Assembly: GCA_017434555.1 (NCBI GenBank)
Contig: JAFRFB010000055.1
Coordinates: 1-64,000 of the forward strand
Length of the DNA: 64,000 nucleotides
DNA from: Methanobrevibacter sp.
GTDB lineage: Archaea; Methanobacteriota; Methanobacteria; Methanobacteriales; Methanobacteriaceae
Reading direction: 5' to 3'
Positions 53,570 to 61,947 of this stretch are shown here, piece after piece; within the stretch, counting starts at the first letter, position 1, and every line of letters begins with the position of its first letter. The notes under the pieces were generated by a model, which searched no databases, was not told where the DNA came from, and was given only the letters and a program-made list of their open reading frames with translations. The position numbers were made by a program, and so were the translations under genes.

Positions 53570-54121
53570 TTAAAGTCCCAAAAGGATTTTAATACCTATT
53601 AAAATTAAAATAACACCACCAAGGATTTGGAAGCGTCCGCCAAAGTAATCTCCTATTTTTTTACCTAAAAGTATTCCGATTATTGAAAATATGAATGCCA
53701 CGATTCCGATTATGATTGAAGGAATGATAATTGATTCGTTTAAAAGAGCGTATGTCAGTCCTACCGCCAATGCGTCAATACTTGTTGCAATTGCAAGTAA
53801 AATGACTTCGCTGAAGCTGAAACTGTCAGCTGATTCGTCTTCATCTTCAAGGCTTTCCCTAATCATATTTAATCCTATAGCTAAAAGAAGTATAAAACCT
53901 ATAATTGATGCGATTGAAGCTAAAAACTGGCTTATTATTCCTCCGATGTAATATCCGATAATCGGCATCATGAACTGGAAAAATCCGAAAAAGAGTCCGT
54001 AGTATAATATCTGATTTGTTTTTAAGTTTTTTTGGGTGAATCCTTTTGTAAGTGATACGCTGAAGGCATCCATTGCAAGTGCCACCGCAATCAGTAGTGT
54101 TGATATTATCTCAAAAGCCAT
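53570..54121 (-). CDS. mntP: Putative manganese efflux pump MntP
   Basis: 183 residues from the Met at 54119-54121 (AFEIISTLLIAVALAMDAFSVSL), the usual family start; an upstream ATG at 54172 adds a polar stretch not seen in the family. Six membrane helices with the repeated acidic motifs AMDAFSVS (helix 1) and SIDALAVG (helix 4) that form the Mn2+ path. An acidic loop (EDEDESADS) sits between the halves. It exports Mn2+. The minus-strand promoter is in 54122-54250. No riboswitch-like leader is recognised. Confidence 0.88.
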   Translation of the reverse strand: MAFEIISTLLIAVALAMDAFSVSLTKGFTQKNLKTNQILYYGLFFGFFQFMMPIIGYYIGGIISQFLASIASIIGFILLLAIGLNMIRESLEDEDESADSFSFSEVILLAIATSIDALAVGLTYALLNESIIIPSIIIGIVAFIFSIIGILLGKKIGDYFGGRFQILGGVILILIGIKILLGL

Positions 54122-54538
54122 TACAAATATTGTGTAGTTTATTTTATATATATTGATGTACTTTTTTGTCATGTTTTATGAATTTTTAATATATTATTCA
54201 CTAAATTAAAAATTTATTTATTTAACATACTTATTATTAATTATTTTAATTATTTATTAAATTATGTTCATTCTACAATAGATTTTTTTACTTTCAAATC
54301 TTTTTAAAAATCCTTTAAATTTCTTGTTTTTTATTTTTAAGTGATATTTTACTTTAATATTTATTCAATATCTGATTTTTGAGCTTAATTTTGAATTTAG
54401 ATAAAAATTTTTTTGAATAATTTTTGTATCAAATAGATTTTTTTTGAAAATTTTTCTTTTCCGGAGTGGTAAAATGATGTAATTTAAATATGATAAAAGT
54501 ATTAAATACTATACATATAACTATGATGAACGGATATT
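54122..54538 (+). other. 417-bp AT-rich region between divergent mntP and the surface protein
   Basis: No gene seen. Shares with the leader at 45811-46160 the blocks ATTCTACAATAGATTTTT (54270-54287), AAATTTCTTGTTTTTTATT (54317-54335) and CAAATAGATT (54430-54439) in the same order but with different spacing. A TTTTCCGGAGTGG stretch and a TATA-like AATACTATACATATAAC lie near the start of the 54539 gene. Confidence 0.5.
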
Positions 54539-55156
54539 ATGAGGTCTAGAAACATTATTTTTTCATTTCTGATGGTTATTTTGGCGCTAGTGCTAGTCAG
54601 TAGTGTAAGTGCCTTAGATAATGATACTGTTTTAGACGATAATACTCAACAAAGTGTCTCAGATTTTCCTGATCTTGTATTTGAACAGAGCTATGACCCG
54701 AAAGTGGTCTATAAGGATAACCTGTTTGAAATATTTCTGTCAGTTAGAAATACAGGTCAAAACACATATCACAATATATCAATCCTTTATCCATTGCCTG
54801 ACGGGCTGGAATTGGTAGTATGGCCTTCTGAATATGACAGTTCGGTCTGGTTAATTGATACTCTATATCCCGGAGAACTGAATACTTTGACACTGGTCTG
54901 CATTCCAAAGATTGCAAATACCACATATGAATTCCCTGCAATAGTTGACGGCCAGACAGTTTCTGACATGGAAATCTATTGTGAAGAGGCTCCCGAACCT
55001 GAACCTCCTGTTGAGCCTGATCATCATGGAAGAGGAGCAGTTGATGCTGTTAAGTCAGCTGCAGCAAACGGAATAGATTTAAAAGATACTGGTAATCCAA
55101 TCTTTTTATTGCTCTTCATGATAATATTCATTCCTTACATACGTCTAAAATACTGA
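54539..55156 (+). CDS. Surface protein with LPxTG-like tail (LKDTGNP)
   Basis: 205 residues. Signal peptide 1-24 (VSSVSA), a DUF11/CARDB-like domain (KDNLFEIFLSVRNTGQNTYHNISILYPLP...), and a proline/glutamate-rich spacer (EEAPEPEPPVEPDHHGRG). The tail is LKDTGNP (181-187), then the hydrophobic helix IFLLLFMIIFIPYI and RLKY. The tail matches the LPETGNP protein at 46161 in order and in the TGNP core, with Lys in place of Pro. Likely a divergent sortase or archaeosortase-type substrate. The next gene starts 5 bp later (operon). Confidence 0.7.
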   Translation: MRSRNIIFSFLMVILALVLVSSVSALDNDTVLDDNTQQSVSDFPDLVFEQSYDPKVVYKDNLFEIFLSVRNTGQNTYHNISILYPLPDGLELVVWPSEYDSSVWLIDTLYPGELNTLTLVCIPKIANTTYEFPAIVDGQTVSDMEIYCEEAPEPEPPVEPDHHGRGAVDAVKSAAANGIDLKDTGNPIFLLLFMIIFIPYIRLKY

Positions 55157-55161
55157 TTATT

Positions 55162-55527
55162 ATGAAAAAAATTCTTTTTTTACTTTTAATTCTTTTTTTA
55201 AGCCTTCAAGTCAGCTTTGCATTTTCATTAAGTGACTTTCAAGGTGATGGTCATGGACATTTAAAAAAAAACCGATATGATTTCAACTCCACTGACCTGA
55301 TAAAGGAGTATGGAAATGCCAGTCACTACAGCGTTCAAATCCTTCATGATGGAAAAGCTGTAGGATCAGGTGAAATGGTGACATTTTTCATAAACGGCGT
55401 TTACTACACCCGATTCACGGATTCCAATGGTGTTGCAACTTTAGACATTAACCTTGAGCCTGGAAAATACATTGTATCACTTGAGTGCAATGCCTTTAAA
55501 GGTTATAACAACATTCTGGTCATGTGA
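55162..55527 (+). CDS. Secreted single-repeat Ig-like protein
   Basis: 121 residues: signal peptide (1-20, LQVSFA), a short linker, and exactly one adhesin-type Ig-like repeat (STDLIKEYGNASHYSVQIL...MVTFFINGVYYTRFTDSNGVATLDINLEPGKYIVSLE). The same repeat occurs in fours in the large adhesins, but here it is a free unit. It may bind the repeats of other surface proteins or be a reservoir for recombination. Starts 5 bp after the LKDTG gene; no independent promoter seen. Confidence 0.75.
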   Translation: MKKILFLLLILFLSLQVSFAFSLSDFQGDGHGHLKKNRYDFNSTDLIKEYGNASHYSVQILHDGKAVGSGEMVTFFINGVYYTRFTDSNGVATLDINLEPGKYIVSLECNAFKGYNNILVM

Positions 55528-55531
55528 TAAT

Positions 55532-55867
55532 ATGAAAAGCAGTGAAATTAATCCGATTAAATCAGACACAATGGAAATAGACTGTCAGGAAATATATGAC
55601 CATATCATAGCTTGTCAGAGGGAGTTTGATGGAAATCCTAGTTTTGAAAAAAACATTTTACCTACTTTAAATGAAATCGAGGAGTTATTGTTTGTTGTAA
55701 ATGATATTGAGCTATTTGGAGAAATGATTGACATTATATACCGCTTCCGCTTCCGGTTAAGGGAACTGGAAAGCCAGATTAAATTTTTGGATGATGAAAA
55801 TATTACAAACTCACAGAATTTTTCATACATTTTGAATGAAATGTCAAAGTTCAAGGAAATAATATAA
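55532..55867 (+). CDS. Hypothetical helical protein
   Basis: 111 residues from ATG 55532, 4 bp after the previous stop, with GTGATAAT before it. Helical throughout: QEIYDHIIACQREFDGNPSFEKNILPTLNEIEELLFVVNDIELFGEMIDIIYRFRFRLRELESQIKFLDDE. No motif recognised. It is probably the third gene of the operon beginning at 54539, although it lacks a signal peptide. A frame opening earlier (55454) is within the previous gene. Confidence 0.55.
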   Translation: MKSSEINPIKSDTMEIDCQEIYDHIIACQREFDGNPSFEKNILPTLNEIEELLFVVNDIELFGEMIDIIYRFRFRLRELESQIKFLDDENITNSQNFSYILNEMSKFKEII

Positions 55868-55909
55868 ATGTTAGTAAAGATAATATAATATTAACAAGGA
55901 GTTTTTGCA

Positions 55910-56335
55910 ATGTTTGATAAAATACTATTACCTACTGACGGGTCCGAGTTTTCCGAACATGAAGTTGAAAGAGCAATCAAGGCACTTTCCGATGATGGTG
56001 AAATCATAATATTGTCTGTTGCAAGTAAATTGGAGCCTACAACACCATTTCAAAAAAGAAAAAATATTGAAAATTTAAATAAAGGCTTTTTAGAAGAGGC
56101 ACATGAAAACGTTGACCGTATGGCAAAACGATTCGATGACCGTGTAAACGTAAGAAAAATGGTTGTTACAGGTTTGCCTTCAGATACAATTGTCGATGTT
56201 GCCGAAAAGGAAGATGTTGATTTGATTATCATTGCAGCATCAGGCAAATCCGGTTTGCATAAATTCTTTATCGGAAGTGTTGCTGAAAAAGTACTTAAAA
56301 GTACAGAAAGAGACGTTTTATTGATTCATAATTAA
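55910..56335 (+). CDS. Universal stress protein (UspA family)
   Basis: 141 residues, one Usp domain. N-terminal strand FDKILLPTDGSEFSEHEVERA (ATP-binding Asp) and the C-terminal nucleotide-binding signature AASGKSGLHKFFIGSVAEKVL (G-2x-G-9x-G-S). Probably an ATP-binding dimer acting in stress physiology. AAGGAGTTTTTGCA precedes the ATG. Followed within 35 bp by a small gene. Confidence 0.93.
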   Translation: MFDKILLPTDGSEFSEHEVERAIKALSDDGEIIILSVASKLEPTTPFQKRKNIENLNKGFLEEAHENVDRMAKRFDDRVNVRKMVVTGLPSDTIVDVAEKEDVDLIIIAASGKSGLHKFFIGSVAEKVLKSTERDVLLIHN

Positions 56336-56366
56336 TTTGAATCAAAATTTACTTTTTTTAGATAAT

Positions 56367-56657
56367 ATGAAAGATGTATACTATGTTGATTTTGATGTTG
56401 ATGAGGTAACATCAAAGATTAACGGCTTCATGAGCAGATGGTTCGTACATCTGATTCATATTAAAGGACAGGAATGGAAGATTTATGACCATTCCGATAT
56501 TCTTGTTTACGAATTCGATTTTTTAATTGACTTTAAGGATATTGAGGGTAGAATCAAGCTGGAAGATTTGAAACTTAACGTGATTCACCATATTGAATCT
56601 TTAAGGGACGATACAACATACATTGATGAGCTGGTACAGGAAAACCTGCTTTATTAA
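56367..56657 (+). CDS. Small hypothetical protein
   Basis: 96 residues from ATG 56367 (a TTG at 56337 would add ten residues). Alpha/beta pattern KDVYYVDFDVDEVTSKINGFMSRWFVHLIHIKGQEWKIYDHSDILVYEFDFLIDFKDIEGRIKLEDL; not recognised. Directly downstream of the universal stress gene, perhaps in its operon. Ends in a 4-bp convergent overlap (TTAA) with ung. Confidence 0.5.
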   Translation: MKDVYYVDFDVDEVTSKINGFMSRWFVHLIHIKGQEWKIYDHSDILVYEFDFLIDFKDIEGRIKLEDLKLNVIHHIESLRDDTTYIDELVQENLLY

Positions 56658-57313
56658 AGTTTCCAGCATATTTCTTTTATATTGTTTTTGCTTAAAAACT
56701 CATTTGCCAGCTTAAAGTGATTTGAACCGAAAAATCCTCTTCTTGCAGAAAATGGGGAAGGGTGTGATGTTACTAAAACCAGATGATCGGGATTGTCAAG
56801 AAATTCCTTTTTCTTTTCGGCCTGCTTTCCCCATAAGAGAAATACTATAGGCTGTGGCTGGCTGTTTAAAATTTTAATGACATTATCCGTGAATATCTGC
56901 CATCCGCAGTCGCTGTGTGAGTTGGCCTCTCCTTCACGAACGGTTAAAACTGTGTTCAATAGGAAAACTCCCTGCTTTGCCCAGGATTCAAGACATCCGG
57001 ATTCAGGAATTGGGTATGAATATTCGTTCTCGATTTCCTTGAAGATGTTTTTAAGTGATCTTGGTATTGGCCTTCCTTCAGGTGTTGAAAATGCAAGGCC
57101 GTGTGCCTGACCCTCTTCATGGTATGGATCCTGGCCTAGAATGACGACCTTAACGTTTTTTAATGGTGTAAACTTGAATGCGTTGAATATTTCATCCTTT
57201 GGAGGATAAACTGTTCTTGTAGCATATTCTTCATTTGTAAATTCTTCTATTTTTTTGAAATAATCACTTTCAAATTCCTTTTTTAAGACTTGGTCCCAAT
57301 CATTTCCTATCAT
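56654..57313 (-). CDS. ung: Uracil-DNA glycosylase, family 1
   Basis: 219 residues. Catalytic water-activating motif ILGQDPYHEEGQAHGLAFS (Asp62, His65), FLLNTVLTVREGEANSH, VFLLWGKQAEKK and the Leu-loop motif TSHPSPFSARRGFFGSNHF with the catalytic His. It removes uracil from DNA in base-excision repair. Family 1 Ung is bacterial in distribution and not the usual archaeal type (families 4/5), so a bacterial origin is likely. Length typical. Confidence 0.95.
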   Translation of the reverse strand: MIGNDWDQVLKKEFESDYFKKIEEFTNEEYATRTVYPPKDEIFNAFKFTPLKNVKVVILGQDPYHEEGQAHGLAFSTPEGRPIPRSLKNIFKEIENEYSYPIPESGCLESWAKQGVFLLNTVLTVREGEANSHSDCGWQIFTDNVIKILNSQPQPIVFLLWGKQAEKKKEFLDNPDHLVLVTSHPSPFSARRGFFGSNHFKLANEFLSKNNIKEICWKL

Positions 57314-57512
57314 GATTTTTAATTTGTTTTTTGACTGTTTAATATTTTTTGATATTGTGTTTTTTAAGAGTTATATTATTCGCAGCTCAGCTATTTGCAA
57401 AATTTGTTCTGCATCGCCTTAATTCAAGAAAGTACAATCGCAATATCACTGATGGGTATGAGATAGACATTACTAGATAAATAAAAAAATCCAATTTTTT
57501 TTGAACAAATTA

Positions 57513-57574
57513 ATTATATATATCTTCAAAACTATAACATTATATATATCTTCAAAACTATAACATTATATATA
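57513..57574 (+). repeat. Tandem 26-bp promoter duplication
   Basis: Two perfect adjacent 26-bp copies (57513-57538 and 57539-57564), each with ATTATATATAT followed by CTTCAAAACTATAAC, and a third partial ATTATATATA (57565-57574). Each copy brings a TATA box, so the large adhesin downstream may have two or three stacked promoters. The SD follows at 57575. Confidence 0.75.
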
Positions 57575-57589
57575 AAAGGAGGGTTGAAT

Positions 57590-60500
57590 ATTAAATTTTA
57601 TAATTTGATTCCAATTTTATTAATATTAACAATTCTTTGTTCATTAACAGCAGTAAATGCAGCAGATTTTCTGAATGAAACTGCTGTTTCGGATAATGAT
57701 GTTGGTATATTAACTATTGAAAATGAAGTACTGCAAAGCGGTACCGGTGAGCTGAATGTAATCAACGCCGATGATGTTGAAGGCATTTCCATGGAATATG
57801 GCGACAGTGATGATATCATAACAAGTAGTGAAACAGGAAATTCCGTTCTTGGCGATATTAGTATAACTAAATTGATAAATGATGCTAAGGCAGGTTCAAC
57901 AATTGTATTGGAGAAAGATTATATCTTAAATGATTTGTTATTTAGAAAAAATAACATAACTATTGATGGAAATGGACATACACTATCAGGCGCTAAGTTA
58001 AATAGAATTTTAACAATTGAAGCTGATTATGTTACACTTAAGAATATAAATTTTGTTGACGCATTTAATAAACGAGATAAATATGGGGGAGCTATATACT
58101 GGAACGGGCAATATGGTGAAATTATAAATTGTACCTTTAAAGACAACGAAATTAATATCAGTACTAAAGCCATCAATGTTTATGGTGGAGCAATCTATTT
58201 CAATAAAGCTAATAATAAGGTAATAAACAGTACTTTTACTAACAATGCCGCTCTATACGGTAATGCAATATATTTTGATTATTGGGGCAATGTAGTTGAT
58301 AATTGTAAATTTATTGACAATAAGCAAATCACATATGATAAAGATACTTCAGAAATCCCGTCTGATTCGAAACTAGTTTATGATTGGTATCGTTGTATAG
58401 CTGGTGGAGCAATTTATGTCAATGGAAATGGAAATACTATTCAAAATTCAGTCTTCCAATCCAATTGGGCTTCAGAGGGTTCAGCAATATACATTAACAA
58501 GGCAAGAAACACAATAACTAACTGTACTTTTGTAAGTAACCGTGAAGAAACTAATGGTGCAGTATATGTTGATTCAAGTGACTGTAACATATTAAACAGT
58601 TATTTCCTTGATAATAAGAATAACTATTACGGCACTGCACTTTCACACATACATTCCACCAGTTCAGTGAATGTTAAAGATTGCTGGTTTGGAAGTGACA
58701 GATTTACTAGTCCTGATGGTCTTTCCGGTAAGGTTAATCTGGTTAACTGGTACAGTTTGGATCTTGTTGATTATACAAATGGCGGTGATTTGAATGCTAT
58801 GGAAAACCTTTCCGCTGCTTTCGGAAGTGAAAAAACTTTTGATTTGGTATTTGTATCCAATGAAGGAAAAATAATGTCCAACGTAAGCAATCATTTAAAA
58901 TTCAAAGCCTTATCCTATGATGAAGACGATGAATATGTTGAATATGGTTTAAGTACTCTAAAATATGATGGACAATCTATTAAAGTTATTTACGCACCTA
59001 AAAAACAAACAAAAGGTGTTATTGAACTTGAACTTTATGGAATATGTTTTAAATACACTGTTAAACACATTGGTGGTGACACCTTTTCAGATTTGAGTAG
59101 GCTATGTAAGGGCTCTGGGAGTAACAATGTAACATTAACACATGATTACAAATATAATTCAGTTTCTGATAGCTCTTCAGGCATTAGTATTAGTGATAAG
59201 AATTTAATCATTAATGCTGATGGATATACAATTAACGGAACAGGTGTATCTGCATTATTCCATGTAGGAATTGGGGTAAATCTTACAATTATGAATGCTA
59301 ACATTGTTGAGTGCAAAAAAACTTTCACAAATTTCGGTCAAATTACATTAATAAATACAACAATAGAAAACAGCAAAAATTCATTTGTAAACTATGGAAA
59401 TATTACATTAATCAACTCAACCGTAATAAATGATCCCGGTACACTTTTCAATTCCAAAAGTGTTGCTTCCTTAAAAGCGGGAAATATAAACTTAATAAAT
59501 TCCACATTTATTGATATAAAAAGAGCAATCTATGAAGAGATCTCCTCACGTAATAAAGAAAAAGGAAAAGTAGTACTGGATATTGAAAACTGTACTTTCC
59601 AGAATATAAAAGAACTTATTTTCAGAGCCAAAAGTGCAAGTATTCATAATTCAGCATTCGACAGCATAACATCCAAAGTAAAGGTTTATTATGGATTAGA
59701 TGTGACAAACAATATTTTCTCAAACACTGATATTGACAATAGTTTCTTTGAATCACAATATGGTCAGATAAACCTAAACAATAACTGGTATGGAAATACT
59801 ATAAACAACTACGGTGAAAAACTTGTTAAATCAAGTGATGTAAACAATTGGATTATACTTAACGCAGAATACAGTGATGATGAAACTGGCATAATAGTAA
59901 AACTTAATGAAATATATGACGCTGCAGATAAGAAAATCAAATCCTCAGATGGTCTTAATACCATACTTAATGTCACAGTAAACAATCAGCCAAAACAGGA
60001 GATAACTCTCAAAAATGGTGAGGCAACAATTAAATTGGAAGATACTAGTCAAAATAAGCATGTTTTATCAATCCAGTATTTATCTAATAATTACACAATA
60101 GAACTGAGCAAGAAAACAGGTTCTCTAAGTGACCTTAAAAAGCTCATCGATAATGCAGCTGATTCAGTAACCCTTTCAAAAAATTACGCCTACAATGAAT
60201 CATCAGATTCCCTCTTGGCTGAAGGGATAGTAATAGACAAATCCGTTACTGTTGACGGTAATGGTTTTACTATAGACTGTGCTGGAAAAACAAGGGCGTT
60301 TTTAATTAATGCAGATAATGTAACATTACAAAATCTTAAAATTATAAACGGATACCATGAGGACAGAGGCGGTGCAATATACTGGGGTACATCAAATGGA
60401 AGTATAATCAATTCAATATTTGAAAACAACACTGCATTAAAAGGTGGAGCAATATTTCAGGAGGAAGTATTGAGAATCAGTAATTCACAGTTCAATAACA

Positions 60501-60985
60501 ACAAAGCAAATGACGCCGGAGCGGTTTATAGAAATGCAGAATTAATACTTGATAATGTAACATTTAATAATAACACTCCGCAGGACTTTGAATACCTTGG
60601 TGGTGACGACGATGATGGTGATTCCTCCAATGATGGCCAGGACACAAATAAAATTATAAAACTCAAAAAACCAGTAAAAAGCATACTGTATAGCGAAAGT
60701 TCAGTACAAAAAATAATCACAAAAAACAATGAAATAACAGTTTACAAATACCAGCTGTTATTGGATACACTAAACAAAATATTCAATATGGATTTCACTA
60801 ACGGACATATTTTAGTATATATCGATGGAAAACTTGTCTTTAACGGAACAACAACCGACGATTTATCATTATTAATTTATGATCTGATACAGCTTATAAG
60901 CGGAGACCATCAAATCAAAGTGGAATTCACAGACAATAAAGGAAACTCAAAAACCTATGAAGAAAACATAACTTTTGTGGAATAA
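57590..60985 (+). CDS. Large adhesin-like protein with parallel beta-helix domains
   Basis: About 1131 residues. Signal peptide at the N-terminus (KFYNLIPILLILTILCSLTAVNAAD), an acidic region, then a first beta-helix (about 95-390: ITIDGNGHTLSG, GGAIYWNGQYGEIINCTF, GGAIYFN coils), an Ig-like linker, a second helix (about 510-750) and a third (about 850-1000), a Ser/Asp linker (GGDDDDGDSSNDG) and a C-terminal Ig-like domain. Exported surface adhesin. Start: AAAGGAGG at 57575-57582 and seven bases later ATT 57590. TTG 57584 is only one base from the SD. So either AUU initiation or TTG with an abnormal spacing. Confidence 0.85.
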   Translation: MKFYNLIPILLILTILCSLTAVNAADFLNETAVSDNDVGILTIENEVLQSGTGELNVINADDVEGISMEYGDSDDIITSSETGNSVLGDISITKLINDAKAGSTIVLEKDYILNDLLFRKNNITIDGNGHTLSGAKLNRILTIEADYVTLKNINFVDAFNKRDKYGGAIYWNGQYGEIINCTFKDNEINISTKAINVYGGAIYFNKANNKVINSTFTNNAALYGNAIYFDYWGNVVDNCKFIDNKQITYDKDTSEIPSDSKLVYDWYRCIAGGAIYVNGNGNTIQNSVFQSNWASEGSAIYINKARNTITNCTFVSNREETNGAVYVDSSDCNILNSYFLDNKNNYYGTALSHIHSTSSVNVKDCWFGSDRFTSPDGLSGKVNLVNWYSLDLVDYTNGGDLNAMENLSAAFGSEKTFDLVFVSNEGKIMSNVSNHLKFKALSYDEDDEYVEYGLSTLKYDGQSIKVIYAPKKQTKGVIELELYGICFKYTVKHIGGDTFSDLSRLCKGSGSNNVTLTHDYKYNSVSDSSSGISISDKNLIINADGYTINGTGVSALFHVGIGVNLTIMNANIVECKKTFTNFGQITLINTTIENSKNSFVNYGNITLINSTVINDPGTLFNSKSVASLKAGNINLINSTFIDIKRAIYEEISSRNKEKGKVVLDIENCTFQNIKELIFRAKSASIHNSAFDSITSKVKVYYGLDVTNNIFSNTDIDNSFFESQYGQINLNNNWYGNTINNYGEKLVKSSDVNNWIILNAEYSDDETGIIVKLNEIYDAADKKIKSSDGLNTILNVTVNNQPKQEITLKNGEATIKLEDTSQNKHVLSIQYLSNNYTIELSKKTGSLSDLKKLIDNAADSVTLSKNYAYNESSDSLLAEGIVIDKSVTVDGNGFTIDCAGKTRAFLINADNVTLQNLKIINGYHEDRGGAIYWGTSNGSIINSIFENNTALKGGAIFQEEVLRISNSQFNNNKANDAGAVYRNAELILDNVTFNNNTPQDFEYLGGDDDDGDSSNDGQDTNKIIKLKKPVKSILYSESSVQKIITKNNEITVYKYQLLLDTLNKIFNMDFTNGHILVYIDGKLVFNGTTTDDLSLLIYDLIQLISGDHQIKVEFTDNKGNSKTYEENITFVE

Positions 60986-61210
60986 GTTTTTAAATAAACT
61001 TTTCCTATTCTTTTTTTTAATACGATTTTTTCTAATCTGAATTTTTTAAAAATTTTTGCCAAAATCAAATATAGTTTTTCAACCCCAAAAACCGATATAT
61101 TTATATAGTATTAAGAATATAATATTAAATATTAACTTGAAAAAATGACCGCACCATTTGAATACAGACTATATACGAATTTATCATAAGATTTTGGGGA
61201 GATGATAATT
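60986..61210 (+). promoter_or_regulatory. Intergenic region with TATA box
   Basis: T-rich terminator sequence follows the adhesin stop. ATATATTTATATAGTA near 61095-61110 is a clear TATA region for the genes that follow. Nothing else is recognised. Confidence 0.4.
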
Positions 61211-61252
61211 ATGATAGCATTTGTAAAAGTCACTGGGTACACAGTGTTCTAA
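61211..61252 (+). CDS. Possible 13-residue leader peptide
   Basis: TTTTGGGGAGATGATAATT precedes ATG 61211, a strong SD. The frame MIAFVKVTGYTVF stops at TAA 61250-61252. Its 3' half contains the dyad CACTG-N6-CAGTG (61231-61246). It is 113 bp ahead of the 61366 gene and could be an upstream ORF that regulates it, or the scrap of an older gene. Confidence 0.3.
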   Translation: MIAFVKVTGYTVF

Positions 61253-61365
61253 ACCAAAATATTTTTCCTGACTGTAAACTCTATTTGGGAGTTTTACCAT
61301 TTGCATTTACTCTAAAGAGTAATAGCGTTGTTGAAAATAACCATTATCATAATTATAGGAGAAAT

Positions 61366-61830
61366 ATGAAAATTAATTTAAGAAAAACCATTGAAAATAC
61401 CGTAACTTTGGCTGATGAATTTCCATTCTACGTTGAAGAGCTCAATCCATCTGGGGAAATGCCAACCCTTTTGGGAATGGCTGATGAAAAATACTTATTC
61501 AGCGAAATGGATGATGAATTTTTCGATTTTGTTTCAAGAAAAGTTCATGAAAACGGCATCTACATCAGGCTTATTCATATTATTGAAAAAGAATCTGATA
61601 AGTCACACATTACCTTTGAAATAGAAACCGGCCTTGAAAAAACCACCATCAAAACTCAATTCACTGATCTTGATGAAGTCACAGACATTGGAATCAAAAT
61701 CCAGGGAAACGACATTACTGTAGGAACTACAAAATTTTCAAAAAAACCCCATTTTGAAAGAATCGATGAAAATGAGTTTTTATCAATGATTGCCAATGAA
61801 TGGATTGATGATTTAATCTTTTATGATTAA
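61366..61830 (+). CDS. Hypothetical soluble protein
   Basis: 154 residues from ATG 61366 behind ATAGGAGAAAT; a frame opening at 61285 lacks an SD. It contains ADEFPFYVEELNPSGEMPTLLGMADEKYLFSEMDDEFFDFVSRKVHENGIYIRLIHII, beta strands THIETFEIETGLEKTT-like, and FLSMIANEWIDDLIFYD at the end. Acidic. No family recognised. It is the first in a row of small genes (61861, 61948, 62317) on the same strand. Confidence 0.6.
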   Translation: MKINLRKTIENTVTLADEFPFYVEELNPSGEMPTLLGMADEKYLFSEMDDEFFDFVSRKVHENGIYIRLIHIIEKESDKSHITFEIETGLEKTTIKTQFTDLDEVTDIGIKIQGNDITVGTTKFSKKPHFERIDENEFLSMIANEWIDDLIFYD

Positions 61831-61860
61831 ATCTCTTAATTTTTTTAAGGAGTGATAGCT

Positions 61861-61932
61861 ATTAAAAATGTATTATTCATGATTTGCTATTTAGTAAGCT
61901 GTATCTTGTTTGTAAACGTGTTTTTATTATAA
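61861..61932 (+). CDS. Possible 23-residue hydrophobic peptide with ATT start
   Basis: AAGGAG at 61847-61852 followed by TGATAGCT and then ATT AAA AAT, giving IKNVLFMICYLVSCILFVNVFLL and TAA (61930-61932). One membrane-spanning helix. An internal ATG (61879) has no SD at a proper distance. The spacing of SD to ATT resembles the larger ATT/ATA candidates. It could be a small membrane peptide or toxin-like, or chance. Confidence 0.3.
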   Translation: MKNVLFMICYLVSCILFVNVFLL

Positions 61933-61947
61933 CTGGAGGTGTATTCA

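Noticed and set aside
57513-57574. CRISPR-like repeat
   Set aside because: Only two adjacent units without spacers and no cas genes; it is a promoter duplication.
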